NCBI GenBank assembly: GCA_019636235.1
Contig: JAHBXW010000014.1
Coordinates: forward strand, 1-64,000
Source: Planctomyces sp.
GTDB taxonomy: Bacteria; Planctomycetota; Planctomycetia; Planctomycetales; Planctomycetaceae
Direction: 5' to 3'
Length of the DNA stretch: 64,000 nucleotides
The position numbers were made by a program, and so were the translations under genes. Of the stretch, positions 46,144-55,357 are shown in pieces. The notes under the pieces were generated by a model, which was not told the origin of the DNA, made no database searches, and saw only the letters and a program-made list of their open reading frames with translations. Numbering within the stretch: position 1 is the stretch's first letter; every line of letters starts with the position of its first letter.

Positions 46144-47514
46144 TTATTCCGTCGTGCGAATCCGAATCCGCCGGTACTCCATCTGCCCCCGGTCTCCCTC
46201 GAGGCCGATCGGACCGTCGGCCGGCAACGCGAATTCCGCTTCCAGCACCTCGCCGTTGCAGGTGCACTTCGCGACGCCCCCCACCGCGACGACCTCCAGT
46301 TGGTTCCAGTCCTGCGGCCGGTAGTTCTTCAGCGACTTGTACGGACCGGCGAGCAGGTAGTCGCGGCACTGGAGCTGCGGCTTGCGGAGGAACACGCCGC
46401 TGTCGGCGTTGGGCGTGGCGCGGAACTCGAGCCGCAACACAAAATCGTGAGGGAAGTCGCGCGTGGTCCACATCTGCTGAATGCGACGTCCCTCGACGGG
46501 GGTCAGGACGACCAGCCGGCCGTTCTTCGCGATGTAGCGGCCATCGCTGCTGGCGGTCTGACCGTCAAACGCGATCGCCTCATCGATGATCGGCCAGGGG
46601 GGCGAGTTCGGATCGTTCTTCTTCCAGCGCTCGACGAACGCCCGATCCTCAGCGGATGTCGGCCGGAAGCCCCAGCCGGTCAGGTCCTGGCCGTTGAACA
46701 GGCTGACGAACCCCTCTTCGGGGACGAATGCGTCCGGCTCGGTTTCAACGAACCCCAGCGTCGCCAGGACGGGCCGCAGCGCGGACGCCCATTTCGCGTA
46801 ACCGTGTTCATTCAGATGCAGCAGATCGGGGAACTCCTCCGGACGCGCGTCCCCCTGCTCGTTGGCGTACAGCGTCCAGGTGTCGAGGACTGTGACCTGC
46901 GGGAACTCGCGGGCCGTCTCCTCGTAGAGCCGGTTCAATTGTTGGATCTGATCGGCCGGACGACGCATCGACGCCGAGCTGGGAAACACGAGGCACAGGA
47001 CGACTGGCGTCTCCGGCTGCTGTTTGTGAATGGCGGCGAGGATCAGCCGGACGTTCCCGGCAATGGTCTCCGGCTCCGCGCGTTCTTCCAGATCGTTGGT
47101 GCCCATCAAGAGAACGATGCCGGCGGGATCGAGCGCCAGGACGTCCTGCTGCAGCCGGATCAGCATCCCGCGGGTCGTGTCGCCGCTGATGCCGCGATTG
47201 GCGATCCGCATTCCGGGAAAGTGTTGGGCGAGCTGATCGCCCCAGCCCTGGGTGATCGAATCGCCGAGGAAGACGAGTGCGTGTTTGTCCTCGGCGGCGG
47301 CGTTCTGAAACTCGGTGCGGCGAGACGTCCAGAGCTGTTGGAACCAGTCGGCGCGGCGGATGGGTCCGGCGCCGGGCAGGCCGTCGTCGCTGGCGGGCAG
47401 TTCAATCCGATCCTCGGCGATCGCGGCCGGGTTCTGCGAAACGGCGGCGCCGAGGAGCAGCGCGGTCAGCAGGGCGACGGGCAACCGCCGGAGACGAAAC
47501 GCGGTAAGCGGCAT
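46144..47514 (-). CDS. SGNH/GDSL hydrolase fused to a DUF1080 domain
   Basis: A 456-aa exported protein with signal peptide about residues 1-30. The SGNH domain has block I FLGDSITQGW (Ser86), Gly in NRGISGDTTRG, GTNDLEE (Asn140) and the Asp230-x-x-His233 pair in DLLHLNEHGY. From about residue 265 a DUF1080 (3-keto-disaccharide hydrolase, concanavalin-like) domain starts (FVSLFNGQDLTGWGF) and ends with LPADGPIGLEGDRGQ. SGNH enzymes deacetylate or deacylate glycans, and DUF1080 domains are expanded in planctomycetes; together a polysaccharide esterase is likely. Next to the DUF1549/DUF1553 gene upstream, 33 bases away. Confidence 0.9.
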   Translation of the reverse strand: MPLTAFRLRRLPVALLTALLLGAAVSQNPAAIAEDRIELPASDDGLPGAGPIRRADWFQQLWTSRRTEFQNAAAEDKHALVFLGDSITQGWGDQLAQHFPGMRIANRGISGDTTRGMLIRLQQDVLALDPAGIVLLMGTNDLEERAEPETIAGNVRLILAAIHKQQPETPVVLCLVFPSSASMRRPADQIQQLNRLYEETAREFPQVTVLDTWTLYANEQGDARPEEFPDLLHLNEHGYAKWASALRPVLATLGFVETEPDAFVPEEGFVSLFNGQDLTGWGFRPTSAEDRAFVERWKKNDPNSPPWPIIDEAIAFDGQTASSDGRYIAKNGRLVVLTPVEGRRIQQMWTTRDFPHDFVLRLEFRATPNADSGVFLRKPQLQCRDYLLAGPYKSLKNYRPQDWNQLEVVAVGGVAKCTCNGEVLEAEFALPADGPIGLEGDRGQMEYRRIRIRTTE

Positions 47515-47547
47515 GGGGAACTCGTGCGAGAGCGGAAGAAGGAGCCG

Positions 47548-50500
47548 TCAGCGGACGGTGGCGAAATCGTTGTGGTTCAACAGCACATGTGCCAGGTTTT
47601 CGCGGGCGCGGTGGGCCGGATCGGCGGAAGGTTCCCGTCCTTCAGCCGCGCCGCCGACAAAGCTGGTCAGCGCATCCGGGTGCGACAGCAGTTCGCGCTG
47701 GCTGGCGAGAAACTCGCGACAGACCTGAACTTCCGTGACGGTCGGGGGACGGGTCAACGTGGCTTCGAACAGCGACGTCACATAGGCTGTCTCGACGCCC
47801 GGATCGTCGGATTCCGCCGCCGGCGACACTGCGGTCCACAGGCGTTCCGCGAGCAGCCGCGCCTGTTCCAGCGACAGCCGGCTGTTGGCCATCGCCAGCG
47901 CCTGGTGGGGAATGATGCTCTCCGAGCGGCGATAGCACTCGTTGGGGCTGGCCGCGTCGAACGTCGTCAGGAACAGCATCTGTTTCTCGTACGCGTGACG
48001 GAAGTAGACGCTCCTCCGGGGCAGCCGCTCGCCCTCGGAATAATCGATGTCCGGTCCGCCGCGGGTCAGGTCCAGCGAACCAGCCGCGAACAGGACGGCG
48101 TCGCGGACGGCTTCGGCGTCGAGCCGGCGGACGTCGGCCCGCCACAGGTCCTCGTTCTCACGGTCCCGCTCGCGGTTGCGCTCCCAGACTTCCCGCTGTT
48201 CTTCATCGGCCGGAGCCGAGGCCCGCCGGTAGGTTTCGGAGGTGACGATCAATCGATGCAGCGGCTTCATCCGCCAGTTCTGATCCATCAGTTCCACGGC
48301 GAGCCAGTCGAGCAGTTCCGCCTGTCTCGGCCGGGGCGTGCGGAGGCCGAAGTCGAACACGTTGTCGACCAGCGGACGGCCGAAGTGACGCATCCAGATC
48401 TGGTTCGCGGCCACGCGGGCCGTCAGCGGGTTGTCGCGATTGGCGATCCAGTTGGCGAGCGCCAGGCGGCGGCCGGAGCTGGTCGCCGGATAGGCCTGCG
48501 CGATCGGTTCGAACGTGCCGTCGATCGCACGGCCGCGGGCGGCGTACAGCTTCTGCGTGGCTTCGGACAACGCGGTCTCGGCCTCATTCACGCGGGTCCG
48601 ATCCGCATCATCGCCCGGCCGCAGTTCGGCGCGGGCGGCGTCGCGCTTCTGCCGGGCCTCCGCCAGGCTCGCTTCCGCCTGCAGAATGCGGTGGGTCCGC
48701 TCCGCCCGGCTGGCCCGCTCAGCAAGTCGGTTGATGTCGGCCGACGCATCGACTCCCGCCCGCGCCCGGTCCGCGGCCAGACGCGCTTCGAAGGACTCCA
48801 GTAAGGCCTCGGCGACTGCGCGCTGATGACGGGCGAGCGTCGCCGCGTCGCGGGCCGCAGCGAGATTGCGACGCGCCTGTTCCACCGTGACGGCGAACCG
48901 CCCGATCTCCTCGGACGACTGTGCCAGCGGGGTTTCGTCCCGCAGCGGCGAGACCGAGACTGACAGAAACTCGGCCTGTGAATCGAACGCCCACGCCGCA
49001 AACCGGCCCGCTCGTCGCTCGTGCGGCAGCGCATAAACCAGCACGAGTTCTCCGTCCACATGCACGTTCAACAATTTGCCGCGGACGAACACGTCGAGCG
49101 CGTATTCGCGGTTCTGTCCGATCGGCAGCGCCTTGAGGCCGTCGTTCGGATACGTCGACTGGCCGTGCTGGATGAACGAGACCTGTGCCTTGGGACCCGG
49201 ACCATGTGCGCTCAGGTAAACGCTGTTCGAGTTCTGTTCGTCGAGCCAGTCGAAGCTCAGGCCGACCGAGTGATAGGTCTGGCCGCGGAGGATCCGGAAC
49301 CGGAACGACGCGTGAAAGTTGTCCGGGACGGGCTCGCGGGCGATGAGCTGGCAGGTTTCCGCGGCGACGCGGGTCTGCCGCAGCCGGCCGTCAATGACCT
49401 CCCACTCGCCGTTCCGCGGCTCCCAGATCGCGTCATTGAGGTCCGCGAACTCATCGTTGAGGACGGGCGTGGCGGAGGGCCGGTTGGGGTCCGTCGAACG
49501 CTCCAGGGCGCGCAGCTGGCCGACGGCCGCGGCCTCTCTGGCGATGGCGTCGTCGACCGCCCCCCGGGCCGCGCTGACGGCCGCGACCGCCTGCGACCGC
49601 AGATGCTCCTGTTCCGGGCCGTCGAGAAAAGGTCGACTCGCCCGCGCGGGGAGTTCCACCGGCGTGGGGGCGAACGCGGCGTCAAACACCGCCGGCAGCG
49701 CCGGCTCGATGACGGCCGACTTGTCGGGCTGCCGTTCATCGCCGCGGATGAGCAGGTAGGTCGGCGCCGCGGGCTCCGCGTCGAAGATCCGGCTGAGGCC
49801 GTTCTGCTCGAGATCCGCGGCGCCAGGCAGCCGGTCGAGCCGCACGTTGTAAGGCTCGAACACGGCCTGCAGCTGGTAATACTCGCGCATCGCCAGCGGA
49901 TCGTACTTGTGATCGTGGCACTTGGCGCAGTTGATCGTCAGCCCCAGGAAGGCCTTCGTCGTGTGTTCGACGACATTGTCCAGCCACATCTGGCGGTTGA
50001 ACTTGTAGTAGTTTCTCGCCAGGAAACCCGTCGCGCGGAGCACCTCCGGATCGAGCGGCGCGAGTTCATCGCCGGCCAGCATCTCCCGGACCAGTTCGTC
50101 GTAAGGGCGATCGGCGTTCAGCGACTCGATGATCCAGTCCCGCCAGCGCCAGATATGCTTCTGACTGCCGCGCAGTTCTGCGCCGAAGCCGTCCCAGTCG
50201 CTGTACCGCCAGACGTCCATCCAGTGCCGTCCCCAGCGTTCGCCATATTCGGGACGGGCGAGGAGGTCGTCGACGACGCGACGGTACGCGGCCTCGGAAG
50301 GATCAGCCAGGAACGACTGCAGCTCCTCTCGCGTGGGGGGCAGGCCGAGCAGATCAAAATGGACTCGCCGCAGCAGGGTCGCGGGATCGGCGGCGGGAAC
50401 CGGCTCCAGGCCGCGCTCGCGGCGCTTCGCTTCAATCAGCCGGTCGATGGGATTGGCCGATTCGGGGCCGGCCACGTCGGGCCGAGTCGGACTCTGAAAA

Positions 50501-50913
50501 GCCCAGTGCTGTTTCGGGTCGTCGGCCGCATCTTCCATTTCGGGGGCGTGAGCGCCGGCGGCGATCCACTCCCGCAGGAGGGCCAGTTGATCGGGCTTCA
50601 GCGGCTCCCCCTCGCCCGCGGGAGGCATCCGTTCAGACTCGTCCGTCGCGGAAACGCGCTCCAGCAGCAGACTCGCCTCCGGATTCCCGACGTCGATCAC
50701 CGTGCCGCTGTCCCCCCCCTGGCGGATCAGTTGCGAGGCGTCGAGCCGCAGCCCGGCCTCTTGTTTGAGCACTCCATGGCAAGCCGCGCATTTGGCGGCC
50801 AGCAGCGGCTTGATGTCCCGGTGATAGTCGACGTCCGCGAATGCGGCGGGCGGGATCAGCCACGCCGCCAGGCAGGCGACAGTCACAGGCAGGGGGAGTC
50901 GCAGGCGGGGCAT
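47548..50913 (-). CDS. PSD1-type secreted cytochrome protein with extra lectin-like region
   Basis: A 1121-aa exported protein. Signal peptide residues 1-26, then the haem site CAACH (Cys42, Cys45, His46) of PSCyt1, followed by MPPAGEGEPL. DUF1549 follows with WGRHWMDVWRYSDWDGFGAE and CAKCHDHKYDP. Between about residues 500 and 650 an added concanavalin/LamG-like region begins near NDEFADLNDAIWEPRNGEWE. A predicted coiled coil follows (EIGRFAVTVEQARRNLAAAR), then DUF1553 (WIANRDNPLTARVAANQIWM; RRASAPADEEQREVW). It is downstream-coupled in position to the SGNH/DUF1080 gene on the same strand, so a role in polysaccharide breakdown is plausible. Confidence 0.92.
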   Translation of the reverse strand: MPRLRLPLPVTVACLAAWLIPPAAFADVDYHRDIKPLLAAKCAACHGVLKQEAGLRLDASQLIRQGGDSGTVIDVGNPEASLLLERVSATDESERMPPAGEGEPLKPDQLALLREWIAAGAHAPEMEDAADDPKQHWAFQSPTRPDVAGPESANPIDRLIEAKRRERGLEPVPAADPATLLRRVHFDLLGLPPTREELQSFLADPSEAAYRRVVDDLLARPEYGERWGRHWMDVWRYSDWDGFGAELRGSQKHIWRWRDWIIESLNADRPYDELVREMLAGDELAPLDPEVLRATGFLARNYYKFNRQMWLDNVVEHTTKAFLGLTINCAKCHDHKYDPLAMREYYQLQAVFEPYNVRLDRLPGAADLEQNGLSRIFDAEPAAPTYLLIRGDERQPDKSAVIEPALPAVFDAAFAPTPVELPARASRPFLDGPEQEHLRSQAVAAVSAARGAVDDAIAREAAAVGQLRALERSTDPNRPSATPVLNDEFADLNDAIWEPRNGEWEVIDGRLRQTRVAAETCQLIAREPVPDNFHASFRFRILRGQTYHSVGLSFDWLDEQNSNSVYLSAHGPGPKAQVSFIQHGQSTYPNDGLKALPIGQNREYALDVFVRGKLLNVHVDGELVLVYALPHERRAGRFAAWAFDSQAEFLSVSVSPLRDETPLAQSSEEIGRFAVTVEQARRNLAAARDAATLARHQRAVAEALLESFEARLAADRARAGVDASADINRLAERASRAERTHRILQAEASLAEARQKRDAARAELRPGDDADRTRVNEAETALSEATQKLYAARGRAIDGTFEPIAQAYPATSSGRRLALANWIANRDNPLTARVAANQIWMRHFGRPLVDNVFDFGLRTPRPRQAELLDWLAVELMDQNWRMKPLHRLIVTSETYRRASAPADEEQREVWERNRERDRENEDLWRADVRRLDAEAVRDAVLFAAGSLDLTRGGPDIDYSEGERLPRRSVYFRHAYEKQMLFLTTFDAASPNECYRRSESIIPHQALAMANSRLSLEQARLLAERLWTAVSPAAESDDPGVETAYVTSLFEATLTRPPTVTEVQVCREFLASQRELLSHPDALTSFVGGAAEGREPSADPAHRARENLAHVLLNHNDFATVR

Positions 50914-51175
50914 GAGTCTCGATACCGGCGGGGGCGGATCGGCGGGCGGCCGCGCAGACTGGCGGCCGGTTCTTCACTGTATCGCATCAGTCGACGTTGA
51001 ACCATTGGCTGCGATGGCGAACAGCCGGCCGGTTCCCTGCGTCGTCAGCGCGTCCGGCCTGCCATTTGCACTGCGACGGCCGGCGCCGCGGCGGCGGATC
51101 GTTTGCATGTTCGCAAACTGCTCCCGAGTCTATGGACGGCCAGCCCCCGCATCGGAACGACCTCTGCGATACTCC

Positions 51176-53956
51176 ATGCCCGACTCCTCCGAACCTCCCG
51201 CTGCCTGGCATGCCGCCAGCGTGCCAGCAGTCCTCGACGCCTTCTCCGTCGACCCGCATCGAGGCCTGTCCGACGACGAGGCGCGGAAACGCCACGACGA
51301 ACACGGACCGAACGAACTCGTCGAGCAGCAGCAACGAACCGCGCTGCAGATCCTGCTGGAACAGTTCCAGAACCCGCTGGTCTGGCTGCTGATCGGGGCC
51401 GCGATCGTCTCGATCTTTGTGGGGGAACTGGCGGAGGTGATCGCGATTCTGGCGATCGTGGCGCTCAACGCGGCGCTGGGCTTCTTTCAGGATTACCGGG
51501 CCGAGAACGCGCTGGCCCTGCTGCGGGACCTGTCGGCGCCGACGGCCGTGGTGCTGCGGAACGGAGAGTGGCGGCGGCTCCCTGCGCGAGAGCTGGCGCC
51601 GGGCGACGTGTATCAGCTGGAGGCCGGCGCGCGCTGTCCGGCGGACGGGAGGCTGGTCGAGGCGGCGCATCTGCAGATCAACGAGGCGTCCCTGACCGGC
51701 GAATCGATGCCGGTCGAGAAACAGATCGAGCCGCTCGACGAGGACACGTCGCTGGCCGAGCGCTCGAACATGGTGTTCAAGGGGTCGACCGTCTCGGGCG
51801 GCCGCGGCGTCGCCGTCGTGACGGCTGTCGGCATGCGGAGCGAACTCGGCCGCATCGCGGAGCTGCTCGAAGGCGTCGAGCGCGAGGAAACGCCGCTGCA
51901 GCGGAGGCTCTCGAAGCTCGGACGGCAGTTGACGTATGGCGCGCTGATCCTGATCGCCCTGATGGTCGTGATCGGACTCGTCCGACAGCAGCCGCTGAAG
52001 CTGGTGTTTCTGACGGCGCTCAGCATGGCGGTCGCCGTGATTCCCGAAGGGCTGCCCGCGGCCGTGACGGTGGTGCTGGCGATCGGGACGCGGCGAATGC
52101 TCAAGCGGCAGGCGCTCGTCCGGCGGCTGGCCGCGATCGAAACCCTGGGATCGGTGACAGTCATCTGCACCGACAAGACCGGCACGCTGACCATGGGGCG
52201 CATGGCGGCCACGGATGTCGCGATCGGCGACCAGGACATCAGTCTCTCCGACCTGGCATCCGGAGGGCACGACGCCGCGGCCGATGGCGTCCGCAGCCTG
52301 CTCGCGGCGGCCACGCTGTGCAGCGACGCGCATCAGCCCGCCGCCTCGAGCGCCGATGTCGATGCCGCCGCGTCGAAAGCGGACAACGGCGAAGGCGACG
52401 CCGCTCATCAGGGCGGGGAACCGATCGGCGATCCGACGGAAGTTGCGATCGTCGAGGCGGCCGCGGACGTCCGAATTGACCTGCAGTCCCTGCACGAACG
52501 GTTCCCGCGCGTCGAGGAGGTCAGCTTCGATTCCGATCGCAAACGGATGTCGACGGTGCACAAGATTGCTGAACCCGGGGATCTGGAAACGTTTCTGCCG
52601 CTGCTCTCTTCGCAGGGGGGCCAACCCGGCGATGCCCGGCTGGTGTGCTGCAAAGGCTCGCTGGAGAGCGTGCTGTCGGTCAGCGATCGGCACTGGACGG
52701 GATCGGATGTTGCGGCGATCGACGAGCAGGCGTCCCGCGACTGGAACGCACGGCACGACCAGCTGGCGAGCCGGGGGTTCCGCGTGCTGGCCGTGGGCGT
52801 CGACGTCCGCGCCGGCGGCGACTGGATGCGCTCCAACGAGGGCATCGAGCAGAACCTGATTCTCGTCGGATTGATCGGCCTCAGCGATCCGCCCCGCAGC
52901 GAAGCGAAGGAGGCCGTCGAGCGCTGTCACACCGCCGGCATCCGCCCGGTGATGATCACCGGCGATCATCCGCTGACGGCCCGGCACATCGCCGGAGAAA
53001 TCGGCATCGGCCCCGCCGACCGCGTGCTCACCGGCCGGGACCTTGCCGCTCTCGACGACGCCGGACTTTCGAAAGCAGCCCTGGAAACGAGCGTCTACGC
53101 GCGGGTCACTCCCGAGGACAAACTGAAGATCGTCGACGCGCTCCGCCAGCACGGCGAAGTCGTGGCCATGACGGGCGACGGCGTGAACGACGCTCCCGCC
53201 CTGCGAAAGTCGTCCGTCGGCGTGGCGATGGGCATCACCGGGACGGATGTCGCCAAAGATGCGGCCGACCTCGTGCTGCTGGACGACAATTTCGCGTCGA
53301 TCGTCGCGGCCGTCGGCGAGGGTCGGATCATCCTGGGCAACATCCTGCGGTTTCTGAAGTTCCTGCTGTCGACGAATTCCGGCGAGCTGTGGGTGATGAT
53401 CCTGGCGATCCTGCTCGGCATGCCGCTGCCGCTGCTGCCGATCCAGATTCTGTGGATCAACCTGGTGACCGACGGCTTCCCCGCGCTGGGGCTGGCGTTC
53501 GAGAACACGGACCGGCACGCGATGCGGCGTCCGCCGCGCGCGGTCGATGCGCCGCTGCTCGATCGGGAGATGCTGATCGACATTCTCTGGATCGGCCTGC
53601 TGATGGGGATTGTGTCGCTGGCTGCGGGCGGTTCTCTGTCGCCCTCTGCGGAGGACGAGGCCCGCTGGCGGACGATGATCTTCAGCGTGCTGACGATCTC
53701 CCAGCTGGGGAACGCGCTGGCCCTGCGGTCGTCGACGGAGCCGCTGTGGCGGCTGGGGCTGTGGACGAATCCGCTGCTGCTGGTTTCCGTCGTTGTGACG
53801 GCCGGACTGCAGGCGGCGGTGGTGTACGTCCCGTTCCTGCAGCGGACATTCGGGACCGTGCCGCTCAGCCTGCGGGATGCGATCCTGTGTCCGCTGCTGG
53901 GGCTGGTGGTTTATGTCGCGGTCGAAGGGGTGAAGCTGTGGCGCAATCGCGGCTGA
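51176..53956 (+). CDS. P-type cation-transporting ATPase (P2 type, Ca2+-ATPase-like)
   Basis: A 926-aa ion pump. The phosphorylated Asp333 lies in CTDKTGTLT, the actuator TGES loop in INEASLTGESMPVEK, the membrane motif in AVIPEGLPAAVTVVLAIGTR, and the hinge GDGVNDAPAL in the P domain. The N-terminal cation-ATPase region (GLSDDEARKRHDEHGPNELV) and C-terminal spans (IQILWINLVTDGFPALGL) fit P2A/P2-type pumps. An unusual Ala/Asp/Ser-rich insert sits in the nucleotide domain (about residues 385-420). The ATG at 51176 begins the family sequence; the upstream frame is noise. Ca2+ or Na+/K+ specificity is not resolved by these motifs. Confidence 0.93.
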   Translation: MPDSSEPPAAWHAASVPAVLDAFSVDPHRGLSDDEARKRHDEHGPNELVEQQQRTALQILLEQFQNPLVWLLIGAAIVSIFVGELAEVIAILAIVALNAALGFFQDYRAENALALLRDLSAPTAVVLRNGEWRRLPARELAPGDVYQLEAGARCPADGRLVEAAHLQINEASLTGESMPVEKQIEPLDEDTSLAERSNMVFKGSTVSGGRGVAVVTAVGMRSELGRIAELLEGVEREETPLQRRLSKLGRQLTYGALILIALMVVIGLVRQQPLKLVFLTALSMAVAVIPEGLPAAVTVVLAIGTRRMLKRQALVRRLAAIETLGSVTVICTDKTGTLTMGRMAATDVAIGDQDISLSDLASGGHDAAADGVRSLLAAATLCSDAHQPAASSADVDAAASKADNGEGDAAHQGGEPIGDPTEVAIVEAAADVRIDLQSLHERFPRVEEVSFDSDRKRMSTVHKIAEPGDLETFLPLLSSQGGQPGDARLVCCKGSLESVLSVSDRHWTGSDVAAIDEQASRDWNARHDQLASRGFRVLAVGVDVRAGGDWMRSNEGIEQNLILVGLIGLSDPPRSEAKEAVERCHTAGIRPVMITGDHPLTARHIAGEIGIGPADRVLTGRDLAALDDAGLSKAALETSVYARVTPEDKLKIVDALRQHGEVVAMTGDGVNDAPALRKSSVGVAMGITGTDVAKDAADLVLLDDNFASIVAAVGEGRIILGNILRFLKFLLSTNSGELWVMILAILLGMPLPLLPIQILWINLVTDGFPALGLAFENTDRHAMRRPPRAVDAPLLDREMLIDILWIGLLMGIVSLAAGGSLSPSAEDEARWRTMIFSVLTISQLGNALALRSSTEPLWRLGLWTNPLLLVSVVVTAGLQAAVVYVPFLQRTFGTVPLSLRDAILCPLLGLVVYVAVEGVKLWRNRG

Positions 53957-54037
53957 TGCCGCGGCGCCGGTGCGATGTGTCGAGTGTGGCGCTGCATGTC
54001 GCGGCCGCACCAATTTAGCCATTCCTCGAAATAACCC

Positions 54038-54066
54038 TTGACCGTATTTCGGTACTTAGCTAATTT
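54038..54066 (+). promoter_or_regulatory. promoter and palindrome of the SdpR-like regulator
   Basis: TTGACC at 54038-54043 and TAATTT at 54061-54066 are 17 bases apart, a plausible sigma-70 pair. A perfect 8-base palindrome TTAGCTAA (54056-54063) overlaps the -10. The ATG at 54073 then lies about seven bases after the -10, so the transcript would be nearly leaderless. An autorepressor site is likely, by family inference. Confidence 0.55.
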
Positions 54067-54072
54067 TCAAAA

Positions 54073-54405
54073 ATGAACGCGGTCTTCAAAGCGCTGGCTG
54101 ATCCGACCCGTCGTCGGGTGCTGGAACTGCTCCGCGAACAACCGATGACCGCCGGACAACTGGCGGAGCACTTCCCCGTGTCGCGCCCCACGATGTCCGC
54201 GCACTTTACGGTCTTGCGCGAGGCGGACCTGATCGAGGCGCGGAAGATCGGGACGAGCATCACCTATCAGCTGAAATTGTCGGTGCTGGAAGACGTGCTG
54301 CTCGGCTTCGCGCAGGTCTTCGGCATCGGTTCCAGCGAGCGGGCGGCGGGCGATGTGTCCGACGATGCCAGGTCTCAGCTCCACCAGGCAGGACGATCCA
54401 GATGA
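54073..54405 (+). CDS. ArsR-family regulator, SdpR-like autorepressor
   Basis: A 110-aa winged-helix repressor: FKALADPTRRRVLELLREQP, then the recognition-helix region PMTAGQLAEHFPVSRPTMSA and HFTVLREADLIEARKIG. It lacks the ELCVC metal site of ArsR/SmtB and is of the SdpR type, which represses its own operon together with an SdpI-like immunity protein in Bacillus. Its stop overlaps the next gene by ATGA (54402-54405), which encodes a 4-TM protein, exactly the SdpR/SdpI kind of pairing. The C-terminus beyond about residue 88 is Ser/Ala-rich. Confidence 0.9.
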   Translation: MNAVFKALADPTRRRVLELLREQPMTAGQLAEHFPVSRPTMSAHFTVLREADLIEARKIGTSITYQLKLSVLEDVLLGFAQVFGIGSSERAAGDVSDDARSQLHQAGRSR

Positions 54406-54833
54406 ACGACATCCCCACTGCTTCCCATGGCCGGCACGTGGTCTTCGCGATCAAGCTCGCGGCCGCGATGATCGGCGCGGCCTTGCTGCTGACGCTGGCC
54501 CGCCTGCAGGGGCTGATCGGCAGAGAGTCCGTCGAGCGCGCCATCAATGTCGTCACGGCGCTGGCCTGCGCAGCGTATTGCAACGTCATTCCGAAGGCGC
54601 TTGGACCGCCGTCCAGCACGATCCAGGCCGCGAAAGTCGCTCAGACTCTGGGGCGCGTCAGTGGATGGACATTGACGCTGGCATTCCTGATCTCGGCCGC
54701 GGGCTGGGCATTCGCGCCGACGGGAGTCGCTCAAATTGGTTCCATTGTCAGCATCGGGGTCAGCGGCGCCACGATCGTTGGCTATTCGCTGTGGAAGCGC
54801 CTGCCGATGCGCAATCGGCGTACCAACGCGTGA
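54402..54833 (+). CDS. 4-TM membrane protein coupled to the SdpR-like regulator
   Basis: A 143-aa protein with four hydrophobic segments (about residues 13-36, 47-66, 87-105, 108-130) and a basic C-terminus (LWKRLPMRNRRTNA). The second span contains AAYCNVIPKALG; SdpI-like proteins have a similar Asn-xx-Pro-Lys stretch at this place, which I take as weak support. Coupled to the regulator by ATGA overlap. In Bacillus SdpI confers immunity to the SdpC toxin and sequesters SdpR; whether the planctomycetal protein does the same is unknown. Confidence 0.65.
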   Translation: MNDIPTASHGRHVVFAIKLAAAMIGAALLLTLARLQGLIGRESVERAINVVTALACAAYCNVIPKALGPPSSTIQAAKVAQTLGRVSGWTLTLAFLISAAGWAFAPTGVAQIGSIVSIGVSGATIVGYSLWKRLPMRNRRTNA

Positions 54834-55357
54834 GCCTGCAGTTCCGCAGGCCGAGTCCGCGACCCGGCGAGCCGTCGCGGAGGAACGGACATCCGGCCCG
54901 CCGCCTGCGCCCGAATCTTCATCAGGGCCGCCTGAAGAGCTGCACATTCATCCGACCTGTGGTCTCGGCAGGAGCGGACCCAAAGTGGACGCTGCTGAAA
55001 GTACCAAGAGACTTTGCGCCCGCCATACTTCAGCACGACCTGAGTCGGTCTGACGGCGCTCCACTTCCTCGGCCCTTTCGTGTCTTTCGTGTTTCTTCCA
55101 CTCTGTTCTCAAGAAGAGTCCCAACCACGAAAGGCACGAAGAAGACGAAAGGCTTCGCGGAATGGAAAGCCGCCCGGCCTGCGGATCGTCGTCAGCGCGA
55201 GCCAGCCTCAGGACCGATCCGTCTGATCCGTGGTCCTCAGCTCCGCGGCCACATCGGGCGTGTGTTCGCCCTGGCGCCGCGCACTGTGGAACCCGCAATC
55301 CGGCCGGCGCTCCCGCTCGGCGAAAGCGCCTGAAGAATCCGCTCTCAGCAGCCCGCG
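54834..55357. repeat. 524-base spacer with CACGAAA/ATCCGT repeat, copy 2
   Basis: No gene is visible. An inverted repeat spans 55074-55152 (CCTTTCGTGTCTTTCGTG on the left, CACGAAAGGCACGAAGAAGA near the right arm), and ATCCGTCTGATCCGTGGT at 55218-55235 repeats the outer arm of the element at 8707-9006. The two copies share the same words and order (CACGAAA block, then ATCCGT block), but copy 2 lacks the left outer arm. Lies between the convergent 4-TM gene and the MacB-like permease. Confidence 0.75.
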
